Assembly: GCF_013141915.1 (NCBI RefSeq)
Contig: NZ_SROX01000002.1
Span: 124,001-188,000 of the forward strand
From: Cupriavidus necator
Lineage (GTDB): Bacteria; Pseudomonadota; Gammaproteobacteria; Burkholderiales; Burkholderiaceae
Direction of reading: 5' to 3'
DNA: 64,000 nt
A program made the translations under genes and the position numbers. The notes beneath the pieces are model-generated. The model was not told the origin of the DNA. It did not search any database and saw nothing but the letters and a program-made list of their open reading frames with translations. Numbering within the stretch: the stretch's first letter is position 1; each line of letters opens with the position of its first letter. Of the stretch, positions 1 through 8,504 are shown piece by piece.

Positions 1-1471
1 GCATGCCGAGCACGCGTCCAGCGAATACCACGGGGTAGGCGCGATGCGCCGCGTGTTCGCCGAAATAGCGCACCATCGCCTCCGCCACGGGCAGGTCGGC
101 GTCGATGGTCACCACGTTGCGCGTCATCAGTTCGTCCACATGGGCGCGCTCGAGCGGATCGACACTGTATTCGCGATAGATATGCAGGCCGCGCCGGGCA
201 ATTTTTTCGGTCATGATCGAGCGCTTCATCGCCAGCACCGAGAAGCCGTACGCCACCGCGGTGGTCAGCAGCAGCGGCAGCAGCGCCTGGGTGTCGTGGG
301 TCAGGCCGAAGGCGAAGACGATGGCGGTCAGCGGCGCGCCCAGCACGCTGCCCAGCACCCCGGCCATGCATACCAGCGCCCACAACTGCGGCGAACCACC
401 TGGCAGCCACGGAGCCAGCACCACGCCCAGGCCCGCGCCCAGCATCAGCAGCGGCGCCAGCACGCCGCCCGAGGTGCCCGAACCCAGCGCCGCAATCCAG
501 ATCAAGGCCTTGACCGCCAGCAGCGCCAGCGCGATCTCGATGGCGATGCGGTTGTTCAGCAGGTCGCCGATCACGTCATAGCCCACGCCCAGCGCGCGCG
601 GCTCGAAATAACCGCCGATGCCGACCACCAGCCCGCCCAGCGCCGGCCACCACATCCAGTGCAGCGGCAGCCGCGAGAATGCGTCCTCGGTGCGATACAG
701 CGCCAGCGTCAGCCCCGCGCCCAGCACGCCGCACAGCAGGCCGGCCAGCACGCACGACAGCAGCGCCGGCGTACCCGCCGCCGCGGTCTGCAGCGGAAAC
801 AGCGGCCCGGCCTCGAACAGCAGCGGGCGCAGGAAACCGGCCACCGCGCACGCCAGCGCCACCGGCAGCAGGCTGCGCGGGCGCAGTTCGAACAGCAGCA
901 GCTCCACCGCCAGCAGCACCGCCGCCACCGGGGTGCCGAAAATCGCCGTCATGCCGGCGCACGCGCCCGCCACCAGCAGCGCCTTGCGCTCGCCCGCGGT
1001 CAGGTGCAGATACTGGGCCAGCAACGACGCCAGCGAACCCCCGGTCATGATGATCGGCCCTTCGGCACCGAACGGCCCGCCGCTGCCGATCACGATCCCT
1101 GACGAGAGCGGCTTGAGCACCGCTACCCGTGGCGACATCTTGCTCTTGCCGAACAGCACCGCCTCGATCGCCTCGGGAATGCCGTGGCCGCGAATCTTGT
1201 CGCTGCCATAGCGGGCCATCAGGCCGACGATCAGGCCGCCCACGACGGGCACCGCGATCACCCACGCGCCGAGCACATGATCCGCCGGCGAGCGCTCCGC
1301 CAGCGACAGCGTCTGGTAGAAAAACAGGTTGGTGAAAAACCGGATCAGGTTGACCAGCACATCCGCCGCCAACGTGCTGAGGGCGCCGATGCCCAGCGCG
1401 ATGACCGACAGCAACAGCAGGCGGCGGTTGACGGCATAGTCGCGTTTTTCGACCGGCATGACAGACGACAT
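1..1471 (-). CDS. ClC-family chloride channel/antiporter with C-terminal CBS domain (3' end outside window)
   Basis: Integral inner-membrane anion channel or H+/anion antiporter. Seen: about 490 codons up to the window edge, starting at ATG 1471. ClC signatures occur in order: GHGIPE near residue 95, GAEGP near 135 with the gating glutamate at about 137, and FGTPV near 178, among many hydrophobic segments. The selectivity motif has His where classical ClC proteins have GSGIP. The last readable residues form a CBS-type stretch, so cytoplasmic CBS regulation is likely. It is divergent from the HPP-CBS gene and shares a palindrome with it. The C-terminus is missing because the window ends. Family call is firm; transported ion not shown. 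Confidence 0.93.
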   Translation of the reverse strand, partial: MSSVMPVEKRDYAVNRRLLLLSVIALGIGALSTLAADVLVNLIRFFTNLFFYQTLSLAERSPADHVLGAWVIAVPVVGGLIVGLMARYGSDKIRGHGIPEAIEAVLFGKSKMSPRVAVLKPLSSGIVIGSGGPFGAEGPIIMTGGSLASLLAQYLHLTAGERKALLVAGACAGMTAIFGTPVAAVLLAVELLLFELRPRSLLPVALACAVAGFLRPLLFEAGPLFPLQTAAAGTPALLSCVLAGLLCGVLGAGLTLALYRTEDAFSRLPLHWMWWPALGGLVVGIGGYFEPRALGVGYDVIGDLLNNRIAIEIALALLAVKALIWIAALGSGTSGGVLAPLLMLGAGLGVVLAPWLPGGSPQLWALVCMAGVLGSVLGAPLTAIVFAFGLTHDTQALLPLLLTTAVAYGFSVLAMKRSIMTEKIARRGLHIYREYSVDPLERAHVDELMTRNVVTIDADLPVAEAMVRYFGEHAAHRAYPVVFAGRVLGM

Positions 1472-1543
1472 GGTTGGGGGCTCCTTGCTCTTGTGCGGTG
1501 CGGCATGCCCCAGTATCGGGACGCGCTGCACCAAAGGCGGCCA

Positions 1544-1566
1544 AATATATCACCCCGTGATATATT
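1544..1566. promoter_or_regulatory. Perfect palindrome between divergent ClC and HPP-CBS genes (candidate operator)
   Basis: Arms AATATATCAC (1544-1553) and GTGATATATT (1557-1566) are exact inverse complements separated by CCC. The site is AT-rich in a GC-rich setting and lies between two divergent starts (1471 and 1602), so a dimeric repressor bound here could control both. The regulator is unknown. Confidence 0.55.
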
Positions 1567-1601
1567 ACGCGCACCATTCCAAAGCGCCCCCCGTCACAAG
1601 A

Positions 1602-2738
1602 ATGCCAACCGCCCCCGTCTCCGCCCTGGCGCATAATGCCCGTGCCTGGCTGCGCACATTTGTTCCCTTACCGGTTGCCGCCAGCCGCAAAGAGCGGCTC
1701 AAGAGCTGCTTCGGCGCCCTGCTCGGCCTGCTCTGCACGGAGTGGATCAGCCACCAGACGCTGGGCGGCTTTAATCCGTGGTTTGTCGCGCCGATGGGCG
1801 CCTCGGCGGTGCTGCTGTTCGCGGTGCCGTCCTCGCCGCTGGCGCAGCCCTGGTCGATCATCGGCGGCAACCTGATCGCGGCGGTGATCGGCGTGGCCTG
1901 TGCACGCTGGATTCCGGACCCGGGTCTGGCCGCCGCCGTGGCGGTGGCCGTCGCCATCGCCCTGATGTTCCAGTTCCACTGCGTGCACCCGCCCAGCGGC
2001 GCGGTCGCCATCACCGCCGTCTTCGGCGGGCCGGCGGTCAGTGCGCTGGGCTTCGGCTTCGTGGCTGTGCCGGTGCTGTTCAATTCGATGCTGCTGCTGC
2101 TGATGGCGCTGGCCTTCAACAACCTGTCGCGGCGGCGCTACCCGCACCGTCCCCCCGAACCTGCCGTGCAGCATGGCACCAGGGACGTGCCGCCGTCGCA
2201 GCGTCTGGGCGTGACCCGTGCCGACCTCGATGCCGCGCTGAAAGTGCGCGGCGAATTCCTCGATATCGAGGAAGACGACCTCGAGCAGATCCTGGTCGCG
2301 GCGCAGCTGCGCGCCTACCGCCGTCACTTCGGCAACGTGCTGTGCGGCGAAATCATGTCGCGCGACGTGATCACCGTGACGCCGGACCAGCCCGCGCAGG
2401 AGGCCGGGCACCTGCTGTCGCGGCACCGCATCAAGGCCTTGCCGGTGGTCGACGCCACCCGCAAGCTGGTCGGCATCATCACCCAGAGCGATTTTTTTGC
2501 AGCGCAGCGCGACACTGGCGCGCGTCGCCTGGCCGGCACCGTGCGCAACCTGATGACGCGCGCCGTCGTCACCGCGCGCCCCGAGCAGCCGATGGTGGAA
2601 CTGGCGCAGGCCTTCTCCGACGGCGGGCTGCACCACGCGCCCGTGATCGACGACCAACGCCGCGTGGTCGGCATGGTGACGCAGTCTGACCTGGTTGCCG
2701 CGCTGCTGAAGAGCGGGGTCATGGCGGTGCCGGACTGA
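1602..2738 (+). CDS. HPP family integral membrane protein with tandem CBS domains
   Basis: 378 aa from ATG 1602; reading frame upstream of this ATG would cross the divergent promoter, so I do not use it. Residues about 40-175 form four to five hydrophobic segments with the HPP-family motifs APMGASAVLLF and HPPSGAVAI. The C-terminal third carries two CBS repeats (MSRDVITVTP... and MTRAVVTARP...). Plant and cyanobacterial HPP relatives have been linked to nitrite transport; whether that holds here is unknown. CBS modules normally sense adenine nucleotides. Divergent from a ClC channel that also has a CBS domain, which suggests joint control of anion fluxes (inference). Confidence 0.85.
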   Translation: MPTAPVSALAHNARAWLRTFVPLPVAASRKERLKSCFGALLGLLCTEWISHQTLGGFNPWFVAPMGASAVLLFAVPSSPLAQPWSIIGGNLIAAVIGVACARWIPDPGLAAAVAVAVAIALMFQFHCVHPPSGAVAITAVFGGPAVSALGFGFVAVPVLFNSMLLLLMALAFNNLSRRRYPHRPPEPAVQHGTRDVPPSQRLGVTRADLDAALKVRGEFLDIEEDDLEQILVAAQLRAYRRHFGNVLCGEIMSRDVITVTPDQPAQEAGHLLSRHRIKALPVVDATRKLVGIITQSDFFAAQRDTGARRLAGTVRNLMTRAVVTARPEQPMVELAQAFSDGGLHHAPVIDDQRRVVGMVTQSDLVAALLKSGVMAVPD

Positions 2739-2958
2739 GTCGCTGGCGAGTGGGGTCGGTGCCCGCCGCCGCACCCCACCATCAACGCGGTCAACCCGCG
2801 GCCTTGTGCCCATCCAAGCAACACGCCGCTCCCCGCGCAAGCGCCTCGTCCATCGTGACGACTATCCCTCTCCCCCGGGTTTCCCCTCATCCCACACCGA
2901 CGTAAGCTATATTTACGCCGTCCCCGTCACACCGCCGGGGCCAAGGGAGAGCCCCACC

Positions 2959-4122
2959 ATGAGTTCCGGCCAGTTAATTGAGAAAATCGCCGCCGTATTC
3001 GCACTGATCGTGCTGATCGGCGGCTCGCTGCTGGTGCTGGCGCCGTTCACCACGGCGCTGCTGTGGGGCGCAATCCTGGCGTTCAGCTCGTGGCACCCGT
3101 ACACCGTGCTGTCGCGCTGGCTCGGCAACCGGCGCGGCCTGGCCGCGCTGATCTGCGTGCTGGTGGCCACGGTGATCGTGCTGGGCCCGTTCGTCTACGC
3201 CGGGGCCAGCTTTTCCGCGCACCTGGATGACCTGGCCGCGCTGGTCGACCGCTATATGGAGCAGGGGTTGCCGCAACTGCCGCTGTGGCTGAGCAGCCTG
3301 CCCTATGTCGGCGCCTATCTGCAAAGCTCGTGGGACAGCGTCATCAACGCCGATTCCGAGATGGTCGCCAACCTGCGCAAGCTGATCGCGCCGGTCGGGC
3401 ACGTGCTGCTGGGCGCGGGCTTGTCGATCGGCGCCGGCCTGGGCCAACTGGCGCTGTCGATCATCCTGGCGTTCTTCTTCTACACTGGCGGCGAGTTCGC
3501 CATCGCCTGGCTGCGCGCCGGCATGCGCCGCATCGCCGGCGAGCGCGCCGACCACCTGCTGGAGCTGGCCGGCAGCACCGTCAAGGGCGTGGTCTACGGC
3601 GTGCTGGGCACGGCCTTCATCCAGGCCGTGCTGGCCGGCATCGGCCTGTGGATCGCGGGCGTGCCCGGCGCCGCCATCCTGGGCTTCGTCACCTTCTTCC
3701 TGTCGGTGGTGCCGGTCGGGCCCCCGCTGGTGTGGCTGCCGGCCGCGCTGTGGCTGTACCACACCGGCGCCACCGGCTGGGCCATCTTCCTGGTGGTCTG
3801 GGGCGTGGGCGTGGTCAGCATGGCAGACAACATCGTCAAGCCGCTGCTGATCAGCAAGGGCACCGGCATGCCGCTGATCTGGATCATGCTGGGCGTGCTG
3901 GGTGGCGCGCTGGCGTTCGGCTTCCTGGGCGTGTTCATCGGCCCGACGCTGCTCGCGGTGGCTTATGCGCTGCTGCGCGACTGGACCATCGGCTCGCAGG
4001 GCGAACTGCATCGCGACCTGCAGCAAGGCGCGGCGCTGGCGTCCGCGCCGGCCCCGGCGGCCCCGGCCGTGGTCGACAACCCCGATGTGCCGCCGGCCGC
4101 CACCGGCAAGCGGTCCGGCTGA
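2959..4122 (+). CDS. AI-2E family transporter (PerM/YdiK type)
   Basis: 387 aa, start ATG 2959 behind GGGAGAG. About eight hydrophobic segments, including the C-terminal pair typical of the family, around a cytoplasmic loop at about residues 85-150. The family is named after autoinducer-2 export, but many members move other small molecules or sodium, so the substrate is open. Its TGA overlaps the next ATG (TGATG at 4120-4124), so it is translationally coupled to the pqi genes and heads their operon. A role in envelope homeostasis would fit that context (inference). Confidence 0.88.
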   Translation: MSSGQLIEKIAAVFALIVLIGGSLLVLAPFTTALLWGAILAFSSWHPYTVLSRWLGNRRGLAALICVLVATVIVLGPFVYAGASFSAHLDDLAALVDRYMEQGLPQLPLWLSSLPYVGAYLQSSWDSVINADSEMVANLRKLIAPVGHVLLGAGLSIGAGLGQLALSIILAFFFYTGGEFAIAWLRAGMRRIAGERADHLLELAGSTVKGVVYGVLGTAFIQAVLAGIGLWIAGVPGAAILGFVTFFLSVVPVGPPLVWLPAALWLYHTGATGWAIFLVVWGVGVVSMADNIVKPLLISKGTGMPLIWIMLGVLGGALAFGFLGVFIGPTLLAVAYALLRDWTIGSQGELHRDLQQGAALASAPAPAAPAVVDNPDVPPAATGKRSG

Positions 4123-4820
4123 TGGCAGCACACGACGCACCTCCGGCACCGCCCGATACCGCGCCGCCAGACTCCTCGCCGGCGGCGCTGCACCGGCTGG
4201 TGGCATGCGAATACTGTGACGCGGTCTACGAGCGCATGCCGATTTCGCCCGGCGAGCGCGCACTGTGCCTGCGCTGCGGGGGCGAGCTCTACCGCGAGAG
4301 CCGGCGGCATTACCACCGCCTGCTGCCGCTGGTGATTACCGCGCTGATCCTGTTCCTGGTCTCCAACGCCTACCCCATCGTCGAGATGGACCTGAAAGGG
4401 GTACGCACCCAGACCACGCTGCTGGGCGCGGTGCAAGCGCTGTATGCGGACCAGATGGCGCTGGTGGCGGCGCTGGTGTTCGCCACCACCATCCTGTTTC
4501 CGCTGTCCGAACTGCTGATGATGGCTTACCTGCTGGTGCCGATGGCGCAGCACCGGATGCCGCCCGGCTTCGACCGCATCGTGCGCGGCATCCGCCAGAC
4601 CCGGCCTTGGGGCATGATCGAGGTCTTCATGATCGGCGTGCTGGTCACGCTGGTGAAGCTGTCCACCATGGCGCGCGTGCTGCCGGGCATTGCGCTGTGG
4701 TCGTTCGCCGCGCTGGTGATCGTGCTGGCCGCGATGCTGTCGTTCGATCCGCGCGACCTGTGGCGTTATCTGGAAACGCCCGCCGACAACGCCACGGCGG
4801 CGGACGCGGAGCGCAGATGA
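4122..4820 (+). CDS. pqiA: Paraquat-inducible protein A, first half-unit
   Basis: 232 aa inner-membrane protein. N-terminal zinc-ribbon-like CxxC pairs (CEYC and CLRC, about residues 29-55) precede four hydrophobic segments with the PqiA-type sequence SNAYPIVEMDLKG. In E. coli one PqiA polypeptide carries two such units; here they are two consecutive genes overlapping by ATGA at 4817. PqiA works with the MCE protein PqiB and lipoprotein PqiC in lipid transfer between the membranes. Start ATG 4122 overlaps the stop of the preceding permease gene. Confidence 0.9.
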   Translation: MAAHDAPPAPPDTAPPDSSPAALHRLVACEYCDAVYERMPISPGERALCLRCGGELYRESRRHYHRLLPLVITALILFLVSNAYPIVEMDLKGVRTQTTLLGAVQALYADQMALVAALVFATTILFPLSELLMMAYLLVPMAQHRMPPGFDRIVRGIRQTRPWGMIEVFMIGVLVTLVKLSTMARVLPGIALWSFAALVIVLAAMLSFDPRDLWRYLETPADNATAADAERR

Positions 4821-5566
4821 CAGCACCGCCGCGGCCGCCCCGTCCCCCCGCTCCACCCACGGGCCGTCTTGCCCGCCCGCGCCGGCTCGCGCGCGAGGTG
4901 GTGGCCGAGCTGACCGACGACGACGAAAGCACGCCGCTGCCGCAGGTGCCCACCGCCAGCCGTCTGGGCCTGCTGTCCTGCCACGCCTGCGACCTGGTCA
5001 GCCCGCGCACGCTGGAAGGCGCGCCCTGCCCGCGCTGCGGCGCGACCCTGCACCATCGCAAGCCCGACAGCCTGGCGCGCACCTGGGCTTTCCTGCTGGC
5101 CGCCTACATCCTCTATATTCCCGCGAACGTACTGCCGGTGATGGTGACGCGGTCCATCCTCGGCACGCAGCAGGACACCATCCTGTCGGGCGTGATCTAC
5201 CTGTGGCTATCCGGCTCGCACATGCTGGCCGTGCTGGTGCTGATCGCCAGCATCGTCGTGCCGCTGCTGAAGATGGTGATCCTGACCTTCCTGCTGCTGT
5301 CCGTGCATTTCCGCTCGAGCTGGCGGATCCGCCAGCAGACCCGGCTGTACGGGCTGGTGGAGGTGATCGGCCGCTGGTCGATGCTCGATATTTTCGTGGT
5401 GGCGCTGCTGGCCTCGCTGGTGCGGGCCGGAGCGCTGGCCACTATCATCCCCGGCGGCGGCGCGCTCGCCTTCGGCGCGGTCGTGGTCATGACCATGCTG
5501 GCCTCGCTCAGCTTCGATCCGCGCCTGCTGTGGGATTCGCTGGAACCTGACAATGCCCGACACTGA
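4817..5566 (+). CDS. pqiA: Paraquat-inducible protein A, second half-unit
   Basis: 249 aa. A proline-rich N-terminus leads into two CxxC pairs (CHAC, CPRC, about residues 55-80) and four hydrophobic segments containing YIPANVLPVM, characteristic of PqiA. It is the partner of the preceding half-unit; both end in a similar SFDPR(D/L)LW stretch, which supports duplication of one ancestral unit. Overlaps pqiA upstream by 4 bp and pqiB downstream by 14 bp, so all are probably made from one mRNA in fixed ratio. Confidence 0.9.
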   Translation: MTAPPRPPRPPAPPTGRLARPRRLAREVVAELTDDDESTPLPQVPTASRLGLLSCHACDLVSPRTLEGAPCPRCGATLHHRKPDSLARTWAFLLAAYILYIPANVLPVMVTRSILGTQQDTILSGVIYLWLSGSHMLAVLVLIASIVVPLLKMVILTFLLLSVHFRSSWRIRQQTRLYGLVEVIGRWSMLDIFVVALLASLVRAGALATIIPGGGALAFGAVVVMTMLASLSFDPRLLWDSLEPDNARH

Positions 5567-7208
5567 CAACCAAGCCCCCGCGGATGCCATGCCGCCCTCG
5601 CCACCGCCGTCCGGCCTGCCGCGGCCCGAACGCCGGCGCCGCGCCCGCTGGCTGCCGTCGCTGGTGTGGCTGATCCCGATTGTCGCGGCCGTGGTCGGCA
5701 TCTCGCTGCTGGTGCATACGCTGGCCTCGCGCGGGCCCGAGATCACCGTCACCTTCCGCACCGCCGAAGGCCTCACGCCCGGCAAGACCGCGGTGCGCTA
5801 CAAGGACGTCGACATCGGCCTGGTCAAGTCAGTGCGGCTGGCGCGCGACCGCTCGCACGTGCTGGCGACGATCGACCTGACCAAGGACGCCGAAAACTTC
5901 GCCGTGGCCGACACCCGCTTCTGGGTGGTGCGCCCGCGCTTCGCGGCGAGCGGCGTATCGGGGCTGGAGACGCTGCTGTCCGGCGCCTATATCGGCGTCG
6001 ATGCGGGCAAGTCGAAAGAATCCGCGCGCGACTTCAAGGGCTTGGAAGTGCCGCCGGTGGTGACCACCGACGCTTCCGGCAAGCAGTTCGTGCTGCGCGC
6101 GGCCGAGCTGGGTTCGCTCGATATCGGTTCGCCGGTCTACTACCGGCGCGTGCTGGTGGGCCAGGTGGTGGCCTACCAGCTGGATCCCAACGGGCGCGAC
6201 CTCACGCTGCGCGTGTTCGTCAACAAGCCCTATGACAAGCTGGTCACCGCCGACACGCGCTTCTGGCATGCCAGCGGGGTTGACCTGAAGCTCGACGCCG
6301 GCGGCCTCAAGCTGTCGACGCAATCGCTGGTGACGGTGCTGCTGGGCGGCGTCGCCTTCCAGGCGCCGGACCACACCACCGCCACCGAGGCCGCCGCCGA
6401 GAACACCCAGTTCCTGCTGGCCGGGGACCAGGCCGAGGCGATGAAGGAGCCGGAAGAGCTGGCACCCACGCTGGCGGTGCTCAATTTCGACCAGTCCGTG
6501 CGCGGGCTGTCGCCGGGCGCGCCGGTAGACTTCCGCGGCGTGATCGTGGGCCAGGTGCGTTCGATCGGCATCGAGTTCCAGCGCGAGAAGCGCGCCTTCC
6601 GCATGCCGGTGGTGGTCGAGCTGTACCCGTCGCGCATGGGCTTCCGCGAGCGCGACGTCGAAGACCGCGAACGCGCGCGCAAGATCATCCAGGGCCTGCT
6701 GCAGCGTGGCATGCGCGCGCAGTTGCGCACCGGCAACCTGCTCACCGGCCAGCTGTACGTGGCGCTCGACTTCTTCCCGAAGGCGGCACCGGCCAAGGTT
6801 GACCTGGACGCGCCGATTCCGGAGTTCGCCACCACGCCGGGCACGTTCGACCAGCTGCAGGCGCAGGTGGGCGACATCGTCAACCGCATCGACAAGGTGC
6901 CGTTCGACCAGATCGGCCAGGACCTGCGCACCACCGTGGCCAGCCTGAACCAGACCCTGGCCACCGCCGACAAGCTGGTGCAGCAGCTCAACGGCGATGT
7001 CGCGCCGCAGGTGCTCGCGGCGCTGCAGGATGCGCGCAAGACACTGAGCACCGCCAACGGCACGCTGGCGTCGGACGCACCGCTGCAGCAGGACACGCGG
7101 CGCATGCTGCAGGAGCTGACGCGCACCGCCACGTCGCTGCGCGCGCTGACCGATTACCTTGAACGCCACCCTGAAGCGCTGTTGCGCGGCAAGCCGGAGA
7201 AAGAATGA
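5553..7208 (+). CDS. pqiB: MCE-domain intermembrane transport protein PqiB
   Basis: 551 aa. One N-terminal membrane anchor (about residues 28-50) is followed by three MCE/MlaD repeats: near ITVTFRTAEGLTPG (about 60), near GSPVYYRRVLVGQV (about 195) and near GAPVDFRGVIVGQV (about 325). A helical C-terminal part follows that in E. coli PqiB forms the needle across the periplasm. Expected role: a lipid conduit between inner and outer membrane. It overlaps pqiA by 14 bp and pqiC by 4 bp. Confidence 0.93.
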   Translation: MPDTDNQAPADAMPPSPPPSGLPRPERRRRARWLPSLVWLIPIVAAVVGISLLVHTLASRGPEITVTFRTAEGLTPGKTAVRYKDVDIGLVKSVRLARDRSHVLATIDLTKDAENFAVADTRFWVVRPRFAASGVSGLETLLSGAYIGVDAGKSKESARDFKGLEVPPVVTTDASGKQFVLRAAELGSLDIGSPVYYRRVLVGQVVAYQLDPNGRDLTLRVFVNKPYDKLVTADTRFWHASGVDLKLDAGGLKLSTQSLVTVLLGGVAFQAPDHTTATEAAAENTQFLLAGDQAEAMKEPEELAPTLAVLNFDQSVRGLSPGAPVDFRGVIVGQVRSIGIEFQREKRAFRMPVVVELYPSRMGFRERDVEDRERARKIIQGLLQRGMRAQLRTGNLLTGQLYVALDFFPKAAPAKVDLDAPIPEFATTPGTFDQLQAQVGDIVNRIDKVPFDQIGQDLRTTVASLNQTLATADKLVQQLNGDVAPQVLAALQDARKTLSTANGTLASDAPLQQDTRRMLQELTRTATSLRALTDYLERHPEALLRGKPEKE

Positions 7209-7819
7209 TGAAGCGCGTTCCGCTCACCCTGGTCTGCGCCAGCGTCGCCGCGGCGGTGCTGGCCGGTTGCGCCTCGCCCGAGCCGCGCTACTACACGCTG
7301 GCGCAGGGGCCGGGCGCCATGGCGGCGCCGGCGCCGGCAGCGGCCCCATCGACCGACACGCTCTGGCTCGAAGTCGCGCCGGTGCGCGTGCCGGAGCGCC
7401 TCAACCGGCCACAACTGGTGGTGCGCGATGGCGGCAACGGCAGCGATGCCAGCCTGCGCCTGCTGGACCTGTCGCGCTGGTCCGCGCCGCTGCCGGACGA
7501 GCTGCGCGATGCGCTGTCGCAGCGCCTGCAGGCCACGCTGGGCGCGGTCGACACCTACCAGCAGGGGCTGTCCGACGTGCAGCCGCTGTACCGCATCACC
7601 ACCGAAGTGCTGCGGCTCGATGCCGACCTGGGCCAGCGTGCGGGCGCTACCATCAACTGGACCGTGCGGCGGCTGCCCGACGGCAAGGTGGTCAGCGGCA
7701 GCACCCAGGCCGAACTGCCCGCGCCGGGCGCGGTCGAGGGCGTGGTGACGGCTTACCGCGAGATCGTGGCGAGCACGGCCCGGGATATCGCGGCCGGCGT
7801 GCAGTCGCTGCGGCGCTAG
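7205..7819 (+). CDS. pqiC: PqiC-type outer-membrane lipoprotein (ABC-type transport auxiliary lipoprotein)
   Basis: 204 aa. Starts MMKR, then a hydrophobic signal and lipobox LAGC with the acylated Cys near residue 20, followed by PRYYTLAQ, a hallmark of the PqiC/DUF330 family. Last gene of the AI-2E-pqiA-pqiA-pqiB-pqiC operon; expected to dock the PqiB needle at the outer membrane. Ends convergently with, and slightly overlaps, the following minus-strand gene. Confidence 0.9.
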   Translation: MMKRVPLTLVCASVAAAVLAGCASPEPRYYTLAQGPGAMAAPAPAAAPSTDTLWLEVAPVRVPERLNRPQLVVRDGGNGSDASLRLLDLSRWSAPLPDELRDALSQRLQATLGAVDTYQQGLSDVQPLYRITTEVLRLDADLGQRAGATINWTVRRLPDGKVVSGSTQAELPAPGAVEGVVTAYREIVASTARDIAAGVQSLRR

Positions 7820-8322
7820 CCGTCGCGCTGGGCGGCGGCGATTGCCGCCAGGCACTCGGCCGCGCCGCCCGGCACCAGCCGGACCGAGCATGCCAGCATC
7901 AGGTTCTTGCCCAGGCCGAAGTCCTCCACGGTGAAGCCGCGCGCATCCAGCGGCGTGCCGTCCGCATCGACGGCCACCGTGACGCGCTCGCGCAGCGTGC
8001 CGGGATCGGCGCTGTAGCCCCACACGGGCTTCTGCAGTGCCACGGCAAAGCCGACCTCGAACGCCGTGCCGGAATCCGGTTCGCCGGGGCCGCGGAAGTC
8101 ATCCAGGTTGGCCATCACCAGGTCCGCGCGCCGCAGCAGCGCAAGATTGGCGTCATAGATCCAGCGCGCGGTGTCGGGTCCGCTGCGGCCCGCGGGCGCG
8201 GCCTGGTCGAGCGGATACAGGCCGGTGAAACCATGCGCCGCGCACAGCGCCTTGAGGTGCTCGCCCCAGGCGCGCGCCTCCTTGCGAAACACGTCAAAGC
8301 CGGCGAGGTAGATGGTGGTCAT
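7816..8322 (-). CDS. Nucleoside 2-deoxyribosyltransferase-like protein
   Basis: 168 aa, ATG at 8322. The N-terminus MTTIYLAGFDVF, a central DLVMANLDDFRG and the following DSGTAFEVGFAVAL match the nucleoside 2-deoxyribosyltransferase fold; the glutamate in AFEVG is the expected catalytic nucleophile. Such enzymes swap bases between deoxynucleosides in salvage, although some homologues are plain nucleotide hydrolases. Cytoplasmic. It stands alone, convergent with pqiC. Confidence 0.82.
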   Translation of the reverse strand: MTTIYLAGFDVFRKEARAWGEHLKALCAAHGFTGLYPLDQAAPAGRSGPDTARWIYDANLALLRRADLVMANLDDFRGPGEPDSGTAFEVGFAVALQKPVWGYSADPGTLRERVTVAVDADGTPLDARGFTVEDFGLGKNLMLACSVRLVPGGAAECLAAIAAAQRDG

Positions 8323-8504
8323 GGCGGGTGAAAGAAGCATGGCGTGGCGGCAAGCCGCGAGGATGGCAGCATAACCCGGGGCCCGTGCACGTGGCACGCT
8401 GCCCGAACATCGCACAGCTTGCACGCCCGCGGCTGACTGCGCGCCGGCGCGGGCCGGACCCTTGCGCTAACATTGCCCGTCACGCCTCGACCTCCTCGTC
8501 CCCA

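Noticed and set aside
2902-2918. CGTAA/TTACG inverted repeat upstream of the AI-2E permease gene
   Set aside because: Only five-base arms; not distinctive enough to call an operator.
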